A stretch of DNA of 64,000 nt from Bradyrhizobium sp. ISRA430 (GCF_029909975.1 NZ_CP094516.1:4030001-4094000); one strand, 5' to 3'. Shown: positions 36,052 to 45,639, counted from the first letter of the stretch. Translations and numbers: made by a program. Notes: generated by a model from the letters alone, not told the origin.

Positions 36052-36903
36052 ATGACCGAGAAGCTCGACATCGATCACTTGCGGCAGTGGATCGGCCGCA
36101 CCCAGGAGGCCACCGACACCGTCACCGCGCAGCTCGTCAAGGGCCTGCGCGCGACGCTGTTCCAGGAGGTCGGCGAGCCCAAAAAAGGTGACGCTGCGCC
36201 GTTTACGGTGCACTGGTGCCTGGCGCAGCCGGTATTTCCGATGTCGATGCTCGGGCCCGACGGCCACCCGACCCGCGGCGGCTTCCTGCCGCCGGTGCCT
36301 CTGCCGCGCCGGATGTGGGCCGGCGGCCAGATCGAGTTCCTGGAGCCGCTGCGCGTCGGTGACGAATCGACGCGCAGCTCGCGCATTGCCGATGTGCAGG
36401 TGAAATCCGGCTCGACCGGCACGCTGTGCTTCGTCTCGGTCGAGCACAGCGTGAGTTCGCCGCGCGGTGTTGCCATCCGCGAACGGCAGGACATCGTCTA
36501 TCGCGAGATGACGAGCACGCAGGCCGCATCTGCGAAAGCCCCGCCCCCACCGCCGAAGGCTCAGCACCGCGAGGCGTACGTGTCGGATCCCGTGCTCTTG
36601 TTCCGCTACTCCGCGCTGACCTTCAACGGCCATCGCATTCACTACGATCGCGACTACGTCACCAAGGTCGAAGGCTATCCGGGCTTGATCTTCCACGGCC
36701 CGTTGCAGGCGGCGTTCATCGTCGAGATGGCCGCCAAACTGCGCGACGGCAAGGCGCCGAAGAAATTCACCTATCGCGGCGTGCAACCGCTGTTCGAGGG
36801 CTCGGAGTTCTCCATCAATGCCAATGACAGCGGCGAGAGCATGGAGCTGTGGACCGCGAACGCCGAAGGGCAGCCGACGATGAAGGGCACGGCGGTGTGG
36901 TGA
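36052..36903 (+). CDS. MaoC-like hot-dog hydratase (mesaconyl-C4-CoA hydratase/HTD2 type)
   Basis: 283 residues with a double hot-dog arrangement: an N-terminal FAS1-like dehydratase half (HWCLAQPVFPMSMLGPDGHP, then PLPRRMWAGGQIEFLEPLRV) and a C-terminal half with the hydratase motif (FRYSALTFNGHRIHYDRDYV, then YPGLIFHGPLQAAFIVEMA). In the family the Asn/His/Asp of FNGHRIHYD hydrate an enoyl-CoA. Mesaconyl-C4-CoA and itaconyl-CoA hydratases share this form. Third gene of the LysR-controlled cluster. Confidence 0.83.
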   Translation: MTEKLDIDHLRQWIGRTQEATDTVTAQLVKGLRATLFQEVGEPKKGDAAPFTVHWCLAQPVFPMSMLGPDGHPTRGGFLPPVPLPRRMWAGGQIEFLEPLRVGDESTRSSRIADVQVKSGSTGTLCFVSVEHSVSSPRGVAIRERQDIVYREMTSTQAASAKAPPPPPKAQHREAYVSDPVLLFRYSALTFNGHRIHYDRDYVTKVEGYPGLIFHGPLQAAFIVEMAAKLRDGKAPKKFTYRGVQPLFEGSEFSINANDSGESMELWTANAEGQPTMKGTAVW

Positions 36904-37042
36904 CGAATCCGGCGCCGCCTCCTCGTCATTGCGAGCGAAGCGAAGTATAGATCTGGACCCTCACCCTGAGGAGCGCGCGCTTCGCAAGGGCGAGGCCGAG
37001 AGCCGGGCCGCCAGCATCAACAAACAACAGGGGACGGAAACG

Positions 37043-38665
37043 ATGTCCAAAAACGGCAAAGCGGCGAGCAAATCCGTCACCGTCAAGCAGGCCACCCTCG
37101 ACCTGCTGCGATCCTTCGGCATCAACAAGGTGTTCGGTAATCCCGGCTCGACCGAGCTGCCGTTCCTCAGCGACTGGCCCGACGACATCGACTACGTGCT
37201 GGCGCTCCAGGAAGCGAGTGCGGTCGGCATGGCCGACGGCTACGCGCAAGCGACGCGCAATGCCGGCTTCGTCAACCTGCATTCGGCGGCCGGCGTCGGC
37301 AATGCGCTCGGCAACATCTACACCGCGCACCGCAACCAGACCCCGCTGGTCATCACCGCGGGCCAGCAGGCCCGTTCGATCCTCCCCTTGCAGGCGTTTC
37401 TCTATGCCGAGCGCGCGTCGGAGTTTCCGCGGCCCTATGTGAAGTACAGCGTCGAGCCGGCGCGGCCCGAGGACGTGCCGGCCGCGATCGCGCGCGCCTA
37501 TTACACGGCGATGCAGCCGCCCTGCGGGCCGACCTTCGTGTCGATTCCGATCGACGACTGGGCGCATGCGACCGCGCCGGTCGAGGCGCGCAAGGTCAGC
37601 CGAGAAGTGGGCCCCGAGCCAGAGGCGATGAAAGCGCTGGTCACCGCGCTCAGTTCGAGCAAGCACCCTGCCCTCGTCGTCGGCCCCGGCGTCGATCGCG
37701 CCGGCGCGGTCGAGCTGATGGTACGCGTTGCCGAGAAAACCAAGGCGAGCGTCTGGGTCAGCCCGTTCTCGGCGCGCTGCTCGTTCCCCGAACGTCATCC
37801 GCAATTTTCGGGCTTCCTGCACGCTTCGCCGGCGCAATTGTCCGACGCGCTGCGCGAATATGATCTCATCGTCGTGATCGGCGCGCCGGTCTTCACCTTC
37901 CATGTCGAGGGCCACGCATCGATCTTCGATGGCAGCGCCACAATCTTCCAGATCACCGACGATCCGGATGCGGCCGCGGTGACGCCAGTCGGCAGCAGCA
38001 TCATCGCCACCATGAAGCCCGCGCTCACCATGCTGCTCGACCTCCTGCCGCAGAGCAAACGCACCGCGCCGAAGGGCCGCACGCTGCCGCCGGCGCCACA
38101 AGCCGCCGATCCGCTGCCGGTGGAATTCCTGCTGCATTCGCTATCGCAGGCAATGCCGGATGGCGCGTCGCTGGTCGAGGAAGTGCCCTCGCACCGGCCG
38201 GCGATGCAGAAATTCATGCCGATGCGCGGCCAGGACAGCTTTTATACGATGGCGAGCGGCGGCCTCGGCTACTCGCTGCCCGCCGCGGTCGGCATGGCGC
38301 TCGGGAAACCTGCGCAGCGCACCGTCTGCCTGATCGGCGACGGCTCGGCGATGTATTCGATCCAGGCGCTGTGGACCGCGGCGCAGCGCAAGCTGCCGCT
38401 CACTGTCGTCGTCATCAACAATTCGGGCTACGGCGCGATGCGCTCGTTCAGCCAGGTGATGCAGGTGCCCAACGTGCCGGGGCTGGAGCTGCCGGGGATC
38501 GACTTCGTCAAACTCGCCGCAGGCATGGGCTGCGATGCGGTGCGAGTGACGAAGGCTGCGGAGCTCGAAGGCGCACTCAAGCGCGGCATGGCGTTCGAGG
38601 GCACGAGCCTCGTCGAGGTCGTGGTGGATTCGGCCGTGCCGCTGCTCTATGCGCAGAAGCATTAG
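37043..38665 (+). CDS. mdlC: Benzoylformate decarboxylase-type ThDP enzyme
   Basis: 540 residues from ATG 37043. Residues matching the four catalytic positions of Pseudomonas BFDC are present: Ser36 (NPGSTELPFL), cofactor Glu57 (ALQEASAVGMADGYAQA), His80 (NLHSAAG) and His287 (GAPVFTFHVEG). The PP domain holds GDGSAMYSIQALW with NNSGYGAM. It would decarboxylate a 2-oxo acid such as benzoylformate to the aldehyde. It lies 140 bp after the hydratase gene and may belong to the same regulon. Pairing with mandelate genes is not seen, so the physiological 2-oxo acid is open. The frame upstream of 37043 overlaps a palindromic repeat and is not coding. Confidence 0.85.
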   Translation: MSKNGKAASKSVTVKQATLDLLRSFGINKVFGNPGSTELPFLSDWPDDIDYVLALQEASAVGMADGYAQATRNAGFVNLHSAAGVGNALGNIYTAHRNQTPLVITAGQQARSILPLQAFLYAERASEFPRPYVKYSVEPARPEDVPAAIARAYYTAMQPPCGPTFVSIPIDDWAHATAPVEARKVSREVGPEPEAMKALVTALSSSKHPALVVGPGVDRAGAVELMVRVAEKTKASVWVSPFSARCSFPERHPQFSGFLHASPAQLSDALREYDLIVVIGAPVFTFHVEGHASIFDGSATIFQITDDPDAAAVTPVGSSIIATMKPALTMLLDLLPQSKRTAPKGRTLPPAPQAADPLPVEFLLHSLSQAMPDGASLVEEVPSHRPAMQKFMPMRGQDSFYTMASGGLGYSLPAAVGMALGKPAQRTVCLIGDGSAMYSIQALWTAAQRKLPLTVVVINNSGYGAMRSFSQVMQVPNVPGLELPGIDFVKLAAGMGCDAVRVTKAAELEGALKRGMAFEGTSLVEVVVDSAVPLLYAQKH

Positions 38666-38689
38666 GGGCGCAAACTTGCGCCACACGCT

Positions 38690-38805
38690 CAGCCGTCATC
38701 GCCCGACTTGATCGGGCGATCCAGTATTCCAGCGGCGGTGACTCGATACGGAGGCGCCGCGGCGTACTGGATGCCCCGGTCAAGCCGGGGCATGACAGCG
38801 TCAAT
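38690..38805. repeat. Palindromic intergenic repeats
   Basis: Two hairpin units in tandem: ATCGCCCGACTTGATCGGGC around 38700, followed by ATCCAGTATTCCAG, then GATGCCCCGGTCAAGCCGGG near 38770. The CAGTATTCCAG core recurs at 61600 in the same setting. Lies between the convergent mdlC and SDR genes and may terminate both. Confidence 0.75.
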
Positions 38806-38821
38806 CTGGCGACAGCAACGC

Positions 38822-39619
38822 CTATTTGGTTCCAAACTCTTCCCGCATCTTCGCCTGGATCTTGGCCATGCCGCCGATCCAGCGGTCGTAATTCTCGGTC
38901 TTCTTGCGCATGTAACCGAGCACTTGCGGATGCGGCAGGATCAGGAACGTCTCCTGCTCGATGCCGGCGAGCGCATCTTTGGCGACCTGCTCGGGCGTGA
39001 GGTCGCCGTCGCCGGATTGCGGGCCCTTCGGGATCGAGCGCAGCATGTTGGTGTCGACGCCCTGCGGGCAGAGGATCGAGACGCGGATGTTGTGCGCCTT
39101 GTGCGAGATCGCGAGATTTTCCGCAAAGCCCACGGCGGCGTGCTTGGTCGTCGAATAAGCCGGGCTGCCAACCTGCGACAGCAGGCCCGCAGCCGAGATC
39201 GTGTTGAGGAAATAGCCGCCGCCGCGCGCTTTCATCCGCGGCACGAGGTGCCGCGCCGCATAGACATGGGCCATGACATGGATCGCCCAGCTCCGCTGCC
39301 ACGGCTCGTCCGAGGTGCCGCCGGCATTCGTCGATAGGGGATCGAAGCCGCCACCGATGCCGGCATTGGAGCAGAACAGGTCGATCGGGCCGAATTGTCG
39401 CTCGGTCTCCTCGATGACGTGGGCGATGTCCTTTTCCTGGGCGACGTCGCACTTGAAGGCGGCGCCGTTCACGGTCGCCGCCACCGCCCGCGCGCCGGCC
39501 GCCTCCATGTCCGCGACCACCACCTTGGCCGCGCCTGCGTGATGAAAGGCCTCGCACAGCGCCTTGCCGATGCCATTGGCGCCGCCCGTGACGACCACGA
39601 CCTTGCCGGCCACCTGCAT
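38822..39619 (-). CDS. Short-chain dehydrogenase/reductase
   Basis: 265 residues. Rossmann TGGANGIGKALCEAF (11-25), CSNAGIGGGFDPLSTNAGG, and the catalytic YSTTKHA with the Ser/Tyr/Lys arrangement. C-terminal extension (EQETFLILPHPQVLGYMRKK) is typical of rhizobial SDRs. Oxidises or reduces a small alcohol or ketone with NAD(P). Convergent with mdlC; a functional link is possible but not shown. Confidence 0.88.
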   Translation of the reverse strand: MQVAGKVVVVTGGANGIGKALCEAFHHAGAAKVVVADMEAAGARAVAATVNGAAFKCDVAQEKDIAHVIEETERQFGPIDLFCSNAGIGGGFDPLSTNAGGTSDEPWQRSWAIHVMAHVYAARHLVPRMKARGGGYFLNTISAAGLLSQVGSPAYSTTKHAAVGFAENLAISHKAHNIRVSILCPQGVDTNMLRSIPKGPQSGDGDLTPEQVAKDALAGIEQETFLILPHPQVLGYMRKKTENYDRWIGGMAKIQAKMREEFGTK

Positions 39620-39659
39620 GCGACGTCTCCTCTTATTCTTATACCGCTTTTGGTCTTGC

Positions 39660-40355
39660 TCAGCTCAACACGAGGTCGAGCACCGCGGTATAATGGCACG
39701 CCGCGCCGGCCAAGACAAAGCCGTGCCAGATCGCATTCTGGAAGCGCAGACGCCGCCAGGCGTGGAAGATCACACCGAGTGAATAGAGCGCACCGCCCGC
39801 GAGGACGAAGCCCAGCGCCATCGCAGGCAGCGCCTTGACCACGGCGTCGTAGAGCATCAGGCCGCTCCAGCCCATGGCGAGATAGATGCCGATCGAGACG
39901 CGGTCGAAGCGGCCGGGCCAGGCGAGCTTCAGCACGATGCCCAGGATCGCCACGCACCAGACGCAGACGAGCAGCGCCAGCGCGAACACGCTGTCCTTCA
40001 GCTCCAGGATGAACGGCGTATAGGTCGCGGCAATCAGAAGATAGATCGCGGAATGGTCGAAGCGCCGCAGCACCCATTTCGCCGGCGACACCGGCCACAG
40101 GTTATAGGTCGCCGACAGCACCAGCATCGAGAGCAGGCCGGCGACGTAGATCGACACACCGACGATATCGACCGCGCTAGCATAGACCGCCGCGAGCACC
40201 ACCAGGACGGTTGCGGCAATGATGCCGGCAAGCACGCCGATGGCGTGGATGACGCCGTCGGCGATCAGCTCGGCGCGATCGTAGTTCCAGCCGATCGCAT
40301 CGGCTGCGGCATGAACCGAGCTGGACGCGAGTAGCTTCAATCTGAAGACAGTCAT
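39660..40355 (-). CDS. HlyIII/PAQR family seven-helix membrane protein
   Basis: 231 residues, seven hydrophobic helices. Signatures: AELIADGVIHAIGVLAGIIA, RRFDHSAIYLLIAATYTPFI, and IWHGFVLAGAACHYTAVLDL, which carry the conserved His/Asp/His metal-binding set of the PAQR family. Bacterial members are linked to lipid homeostasis. Old names call it haemolysin III. Single gene between the SDR and the YcjX pair. Confidence 0.9.
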   Translation of the reverse strand: MTVFRLKLLASSSVHAAADAIGWNYDRAELIADGVIHAIGVLAGIIAATVLVVLAAVYASAVDIVGVSIYVAGLLSMLVLSATYNLWPVSPAKWVLRRFDHSAIYLLIAATYTPFILELKDSVFALALLVCVWCVAILGIVLKLAWPGRFDRVSIGIYLAMGWSGLMLYDAVVKALPAMALGFVLAGGALYSLGVIFHAWRRLRFQNAIWHGFVLAGAACHYTAVLDLVLS

Positions 40356-40531
40356 GGCAATCCGAAGGCGACGCTATAGCACTCTTATATGGGTCTTGCG
40401 GGCTCGGCGGGGAGTTCAAGCGCTGCTTCGCCGACAAACGCGGTGGAAGTATGAAGCTTGATTTTCGTCAGGCAGTTGCCACTTTTGTGACTAATCCATT
40501 TTGCGTACCCCGCCCGAGATCCCTCGTTCAT

Positions 40532-42001
40532 ATGGCATTCAGTTTTCAGGATATGGTCGAGGAGGCGCGCCTGTCGGCCCGGGCGCTGATGGACTATGGC
40601 GAGCACTTCTTCAATCCGACGGTGCGGCTCGGCGTCACCGGCCTGTCGCGCGCCGGGAAGACGGTGTTCATCACCGCCCTGATCCATGGCCTCACCCGCG
40701 GCGGGCGGTTTCCGGTGTTCGAGGCCTACGCGTCGGGCCGGATCGCGCGGGCGCATCTGGCGCCGCAGCCCGACGATGCGGTGCCGCGCTTCGCCTATGA
40801 AAACCATCTGCGCGCGCTGATCGAGGAGCGGCGCTGGCCGAACTCGACCGTCGACATCAGCGAGCTGCGCCTCGTCATCGACTACCAGCGCCAGAACGGT
40901 GCGGACCGGACCCTGACGCTCGACATCGTCGATTATCCCGGCGAATGGCTGCTCGACCTACCGCTGCTCCAGAAGAGCTACGAGCAATGGTCGGCGGAGA
41001 GTCTCGCGCTCTCGCGCGAGGCGCCGCGTGCGCATCTCGCCGCCGAATGGCATGCACATCTTTCGACCTTGAAGCCGGAGGCGCGCGAGGACGAGCAGGC
41101 GACGCTGACGGCCGCCAAGCTCTTCACCGGCTATTTGCGCGCCTGTCGCGACGAGCGCTTTGCCATGAGCCTGCTGCCGCCCGGCCGCTTCCTGATGCCC
41201 GGCAATCTCGCCGACACGCCGGCGCTGACCTTTGCACCGCTCGACGTGCCAGCCGGCCGGCAGGCGCCGGACGGCTCGCTGTGGGCGATGATGGTCCGCC
41301 GATTCGAAGCCTACAAGGACGTCGTGGTGCGGCCGTTCTTCCGCGATCATTTTGCCCGGCTCGACCGCCAGATCGTGCTGGCCGATGCGCTCGCCGCATT
41401 CAACGCCGGACCCGAGGCGCTGCACGATCTCGAAGCCGCGCTCGCCGGCATCCTCGACTGCTTCCGCATCGGGCGCAGCACTTTCCTCTCCAGCCTGTTC
41501 CGGCCGCGCATCGACCGCATCCTGTTTGCGGCGACGAAAGCAGACCATCTGCATCATTCCAGTCACGACCGGCTCGAGGCCGTGCTGCGCCGCGCGGTCA
41601 TGCGCGCCGTGGCGCGCGCCGAAACCACCGGCGCGGAGATCGACGTGGTGGCACTCGCCGCCGTGCGCGCCACCCGCGAGGCGCAGGTCGCGCGTGGCCG
41701 CGACAGGCTGCCGTCGATCCTGGGGACGCCGGCGGCGGGCGAAAGCGCGGGTGGCGAGTTCTTCGACGGCAACACGGAAGTGGCAACTTTTCCGGGCGAC
41801 CTGCCCGCCGATCCCGAGGCGCTGTTCAACGGCACCGATGCGTTTCGCGGCCTCTCGACGGCCGCCGCCGGAACGAGTGACTTCCGCTTCCTGCGCTTCC
41901 GCCCGCCCAAGCTCGAACGCGAGGGAACGGAAGAGCCGGCGCTGCCTCACATCCGCCTCGACCGTGCCTTGCAGTTCCTGATCGGAGACAAGCTGCTATG
42001 A
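40532..42001 (+). CDS. YcjX-family P-loop NTPase
   Basis: 489 residues from ATG 40532 (CATATGGC; the frame upstream lacks a ribosome binding site). Walker A GLSRAGKT (37-44), Walker B-like TLDIVDYPGEWLLDLPLL. YcjX/DUF463 proteins are dynamin-like or GTPase-related, co-occurring with YcjF. The stop overlaps the start of the next gene (ATGA), so the two are translationally coupled. Role: stress-linked, unclear. Confidence 0.88.
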   Translation: MAFSFQDMVEEARLSARALMDYGEHFFNPTVRLGVTGLSRAGKTVFITALIHGLTRGGRFPVFEAYASGRIARAHLAPQPDDAVPRFAYENHLRALIEERRWPNSTVDISELRLVIDYQRQNGADRTLTLDIVDYPGEWLLDLPLLQKSYEQWSAESLALSREAPRAHLAAEWHAHLSTLKPEAREDEQATLTAAKLFTGYLRACRDERFAMSLLPPGRFLMPGNLADTPALTFAPLDVPAGRQAPDGSLWAMMVRRFEAYKDVVVRPFFRDHFARLDRQIVLADALAAFNAGPEALHDLEAALAGILDCFRIGRSTFLSSLFRPRIDRILFAATKADHLHHSSHDRLEAVLRRAVMRAVARAETTGAEIDVVALAAVRATREAQVARGRDRLPSILGTPAAGESAGGEFFDGNTEVATFPGDLPADPEALFNGTDAFRGLSTAAAGTSDFRFLRFRPPKLEREGTEEPALPHIRLDRALQFLIGDKLL

Positions 42002-43026
42002 ACGACCGACCCCAGCAGCGGCGGCCGGCGACGTTCCGGCTGGACGATCCCGGCGTCGTCGTCACCGAAGCTGACGAGACGGGACGGATCAGTCGCGGCA
42101 CGATCCAGATCACGCCGGAGCCCGATCCGTCGACAATGCCGGTGCAGATCGAAACCGCGCTTCCTGCGCGGCGCGGCTTGCCCTGGGGCGCGCTGTTCTG
42201 GTCCGGCGTCGCTGGCCTGACGCTGCTCGGGGTCGGGCTCGGCGTCGTCCATCTGATTGAGGATCTCTTTGCGCGCAGCGAGAGTCTCGGGATCATCGCC
42301 CTTGCCCTTGCTTTCGTCACCGCGCTTGCGCTCGCTGCCGTCATCGGCCGCGAGGCGTTCGGCCTGGCGCGGCTCGCCGCGATCGAGAAGTTGCATCAGC
42401 GCGCGGCGGCAGTGCTTGCCAGCGACGATCGCAGCGAGAGCCGCGCCATCGTGCAGGACCTGCTCGAGATCGCGCACCAGAACCCGCAACTCGCGCGCGC
42501 CCGCGCCGCCCTCCAAAGTCACGCCGGCGAGATCATCGACGGCGCCGACATGATCCGGCTCGCCGAGCGCGAGTTGATGTCGCCGCTGGATGCGGAGGCG
42601 CGGCGGCTGGTGTCGTCAGCCGCACAGCGGGTCTCGATCGTGACCGCCGTGAGCCCACGCGCGCTGATCGACGTGCTGTTCGTGTTCGTGGCCTCGCTCC
42701 GGCTGATCCGGCAACTTGCCCAGCTCTATGGCGGGCGGCCCGGCGCGCTCGGCATGATCCGCCTCATACGTCACGTCATCGCCCATCTCGCCATCACGGG
42801 CGGCATGGCCGCGAGCGACAGCCTGGTGCAGCAGATGCTCGGGCACGGCATCGCGGCAAAACTGTCGCAGCGGCTCGGTGAGGGCGTGCTCAACGGCTTG
42901 CTGACCGCGCGGCTGGGATTGGCCGCGATCGACGTCACGCGGCCGCTGCCCTTCGCGGCGCTGCCGCAGCCCAAACTGTCCGACCTCGCCACGGATTTGT
43001 TGCGGAAGAAAGAGGATGAGGAGTAA
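41998..43026 (+). CDS. YcjF-like DUF697 membrane protein
   Basis: 342 residues of the TIGR01620/DUF697 group. A soluble N-terminus is followed by two membrane helices (LFWSGVAGLTLLGVGLGVVH; IALALAFVTALALAAVIG), then a cytosolic domain with RLAERELMSPLDAEARRLVS, a third hydrophobic stretch (PRALIDVLFVFVASLRLIRQ) and an alpha-helical end. Partner of the YcjX NTPase through the ATGA overlap. Confidence 0.87.
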   Translation: MNDRPQQRRPATFRLDDPGVVVTEADETGRISRGTIQITPEPDPSTMPVQIETALPARRGLPWGALFWSGVAGLTLLGVGLGVVHLIEDLFARSESLGIIALALAFVTALALAAVIGREAFGLARLAAIEKLHQRAAAVLASDDRSESRAIVQDLLEIAHQNPQLARARAALQSHAGEIIDGADMIRLAERELMSPLDAEARRLVSSAAQRVSIVTAVSPRALIDVLFVFVASLRLIRQLAQLYGGRPGALGMIRLIRHVIAHLAITGGMAASDSLVQQMLGHGIAAKLSQRLGEGVLNGLLTARLGLAAIDVTRPLPFAALPQPKLSDLATDLLRKKEDEE

Positions 43027-43468
43027 CGCGCGGCTCTCGCCGCGCTGCCGCTGCCCCCTCTCCCCTTGTGGCGCCGTGGGTGGATCGCGAACAACAGGCG
43101 CAAAAGCTGTTGCCGGAAGGCAATATTCCGCCATTGTAGCCTGTGTTGCAACTACAGATTGGATGGGGTCGGATGGCAGATACCAATTGCGTAACGCCCG
43201 AGGGACAATGACGGACTGCTTCGAGGGCACCACGTGAAGCAGGAGGTTCGCGTAGATCTTAGTCGCATGTGCCGGCGTGAACGATCTTGTGCTCGCAATA
43301 GTGCAAGCATGGCTCCCTAGAGCCTAGGTAAAGCATATTCCTTGATTGAGGACATGGGGGCATCCGCTTTGAGACTCGGTCTCGACGCGCAACTTCACCT
43401 TGAGAGATCAGCGCCTTTCACCTAAGACTATTGTATTTCCGTTCTGGTTGTAGGAGGGGGGCCTACAT
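43027..43468. other. Gene-free stretch
   Basis: About 440 bp downstream of the YcjF-like gene. No credible coding frame. It probably contains remnants of the same event that produced the adjacent gene fragments. Confidence 0.4.
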
Positions 43469-43654
43469 ATGAAGCAACTCGCAGCCTTACTTATGTTGGC
43501 AGTCACACTCCAGGTCGTGTCGCCGAGTACGGCAGTAGCCGATAGGCGCGTTGCTCTCGTCGTTGGTAACTCGTCGTACCGTTATATTCCCAGGCTCGAC
43601 AATCCTGCCAACGATGCCAGGTTAATGGCTGATACGCTGCGCACTCCCCCATGA
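43469..43654 (+). pseudogene. 5' fragment of a caspase-like (peptidase C14) gene
   Basis: 61 residues with a strong GGAGGGGGG ribosome binding site. Signal peptide MKQLAALLMLAVTLQVVS, then ADRRVALVVGNSSYRYIPRL and DNPANDARLMADTLR, the first beta strand and helix of the caspase/metacaspase domain (the VVGNSSY motif and the DNPANDA loop are typical). The catalytic His and Cys would lie beyond the stop, so this is only the N-terminal 60 residues. The stop codon overlaps the ATG of the next fragment. Confidence 0.75.
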
Positions 43655-43962
43655 ACCAGATCAGTGAGTACATCACGCGGTTGAAGAATGGGGAGATCGA
43701 GGACTTTCGTAATACCCGCGTCCGTATCGCAGACGACTGCATTTTCTATTGCTACGTGGTCGCAGACATTGTTGGTAAACTTGAAATTCACACCAACGGC
43801 TGGCGCACAACGTTGAATGGCCGAGGCCGTATCCAAGAGCTAGGTGGCAAGTTTCGGGGAATGGTGGAGGTCATCGAATGGGCAGACCTGCTCGGAGATG
43901 CACGCCTCAGGAACCACGCTTTCGTCCACGCGGCTGGACTGCGGTTTGATCGTCATCCGTAA
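43651..43962 (+). pseudogene. 3' fragment resembling the C-terminus of a GHKL/Hsp90-like ATPase
   Basis: 103 residues. The sequence NQISEYITRLKNGEIEDFRN, then DDCIFYCYVVADIVGKLEI and MVEVIEWADLLGDARLRNHA with a terminal AGL resembles the C-terminal domain of large GHKL-type ATP-binding proteins found in bacterial defence contexts (the pattern 'evi-x-ll-A-RN-F-LG' is the family's tail). Without the N-terminal ATPase domain it cannot be functional as such. The ATG at 43651 overlaps the stop of the caspase fragment, so an internal deletion probably fused two genes. Confidence 0.5.
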
Positions 43963-44067
43963 CGGATCCAATAGGGACATCAATTAACTAACTATCTGAA
44001 TATAATTGTGTTTCTTCATGGCACCTTCTCCACAAGGGGAGAAGGGAAGAGGTCGGAGCTTGCCTCG

Positions 44068-45639
44068 CTAGGCGAGCGCACGCTTCTCGAATTCCGCCGC
44101 CAGCACCCGCCACTGGAACAGCGGCGAGTCCTTTTTCGGCGCGAGGTCCGGGGTCCAGCCGGTGAGCTTTTCCAGGGCGTAGGTGTCCATCACGCGGCCG
44201 CGCCAGCGGCGCTCGACCTCTGCCAGCGGCTCACGCTTGGCGGGGATCGATTGCCATACTGCCGCATGATTGTCGGGCTCGCGGCCGACATAGATTCCGG
44301 CATGGCCTCTGATCCTGTCCATTCCCGGATCGCGAAAGTCCTGGAAACGGCCGCGCTCGTTGATCTCGATCACCGGCACGCGCCCCCTGAACAGCCAGCG
44401 CATCATGGCGTAGGTGCGGTAATCCGTGGTTGCGATCCAGGTCGCGCCGGTCTCGTCCAGCGCAGCCTGCGCCCGCGCCGCAACCTGCTCGTAGCCGGCC
44501 TCGGCGCCGATCGGATCGATCTTTCCGAGGAAATTCCAGGGCGCGGCGACATAGTAGAGGAACACCAGGACGACGAACGCGATCCCTGAAACGACTGCTG
44601 TATTGGCCCAGAACACCGACGACTTGAGCATCTGCGCCGACCAGCGCTCGCGCAACAGCATCGAGAGGTTGATCGCGGCGGCAGCGAAGCCGACCGGCCA
44701 CATGAACATAGGCCAGGTGTCGCCGACCCTAAGCGTGAACGATTTCACGAGAAAATAGAGGAACGGCACCAGCACCGCGGTCGACAGCAGGATCGCGACC
44801 GGCTCGCGCGTGCGATAGCCGCGCCATGCTGCCAGCACCAGGCCCGACAGCACCACCGGCAGCATCACGAAACCGACGAGGCCGAATTGCAGCCCGACAT
44901 AATCGCCGACGGTGCGCAAGGAGATGCCGTAACTGGCCGTGGCGCGCACGCCCTGGAAGCGGAACGAGGCCCAATCGTGCCCGGCGTTCCAGATCAGCAC
45001 CGGCGAGAACACGGCGATCGCGATCACCACGGCGAGATAAGGATAAGGGCTGCGCAGCCAGCGCCACCGCCAATCCGGCACCAGCAGAAAGGCGGCGACG
45101 GCGGGCGCGAACATGATCGCGGTGAATTTCGACAGCAGCGATAGCCCGGCGAACAGGCCGGCCGCGAGCCACCAGCGGCCGTCACCGCTCTGCGCGAGTC
45201 GGACCAGCGACCACATCATCGCCATCGCAAACGGGATCATGGCGACATCGGGCGCAACCTTGGACATCAAGAGCCCGTAATAGAGCGCTGCCTCCGGCAT
45301 CAGCACCGCGAGCACGATCGCACGCACGTCGTGGGTGACGCGGCGGACGACGTCGAAGAGCAGGAGCTGCGTGACCGCCATCGCGACGATGCCGCCGAAG
45401 CGGACGCCGAGCGTGGTGTCGCCGAAGATCGCGGTGCCGAAGCGGATGAACCAGGCGATCATCGGGGGGTGATCGAGGAAGCTCAGCGCGGCTTCCTTTG
45501 ACCAGGTCCAGTAATAGGCCTCGTCAGTACGCAGCTCGATTGCAGAGGCGTAGACGATGCGCAGCAGCGTCATTGCCGCGATCACGAGCGCGGCCGTGAC
45601 AAGGGCTCGGCGCGCGGCACCGTCGGGCTTTCCTGTCAT
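44068..45639 (-). CDS. GT39-type (ArnT-like) membrane glycosyltransferase
   Basis: 523 residues from ATG 45639. The longer frame to 45774 begins MVGALRFAHPTNRR, which is a spurious translation of a palindromic repeat. About ten transmembrane helices; first loop contains the acidic motif ELRTDEAYYWTWS (catalytic Asp in the PMT/ArnT family) and FLDHPPMIAWFIR. The C-terminal soluble domain (from about residue 410) is periplasmic. Transfers sugars from polyprenyl-phosphate donors to lipid A or other acceptors; acceptor unknown. Confidence 0.85.
   Translation of the reverse strand: MTGKPDGAARRALVTAALVIAAMTLLRIVYASAIELRTDEAYYWTWSKEAALSFLDHPPMIAWFIRFGTAIFGDTTLGVRFGGIVAMAVTQLLLFDVVRRVTHDVRAIVLAVLMPEAALYYGLLMSKVAPDVAMIPFAMAMMWSLVRLAQSGDGRWWLAAGLFAGLSLLSKFTAIMFAPAVAAFLLVPDWRWRWLRSPYPYLAVVIAIAVFSPVLIWNAGHDWASFRFQGVRATASYGISLRTVGDYVGLQFGLVGFVMLPVVLSGLVLAAWRGYRTREPVAILLSTAVLVPFLYFLVKSFTLRVGDTWPMFMWPVGFAAAAINLSMLLRERWSAQMLKSSVFWANTAVVSGIAFVVLVFLYYVAAPWNFLGKIDPIGAEAGYEQVAARAQAALDETGATWIATTDYRTYAMMRWLFRGRVPVIEINERGRFQDFRDPGMDRIRGHAGIYVGREPDNHAAVWQSIPAKREPLAEVERRWRGRVMDTYALEKLTGWTPDLAPKKDSPLFQWRVLAAEFEKRALA

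Noticed and set aside
34903..36786. 627-residue open frame on the minus strand opposite the CoA transferase and hydratase genes
   Set aside because: It lies antisense to two clear enzymes, has Arg/His/Leu-biased composition, and shows no motif or ribosome binding site. High GC makes long antisense frames common.
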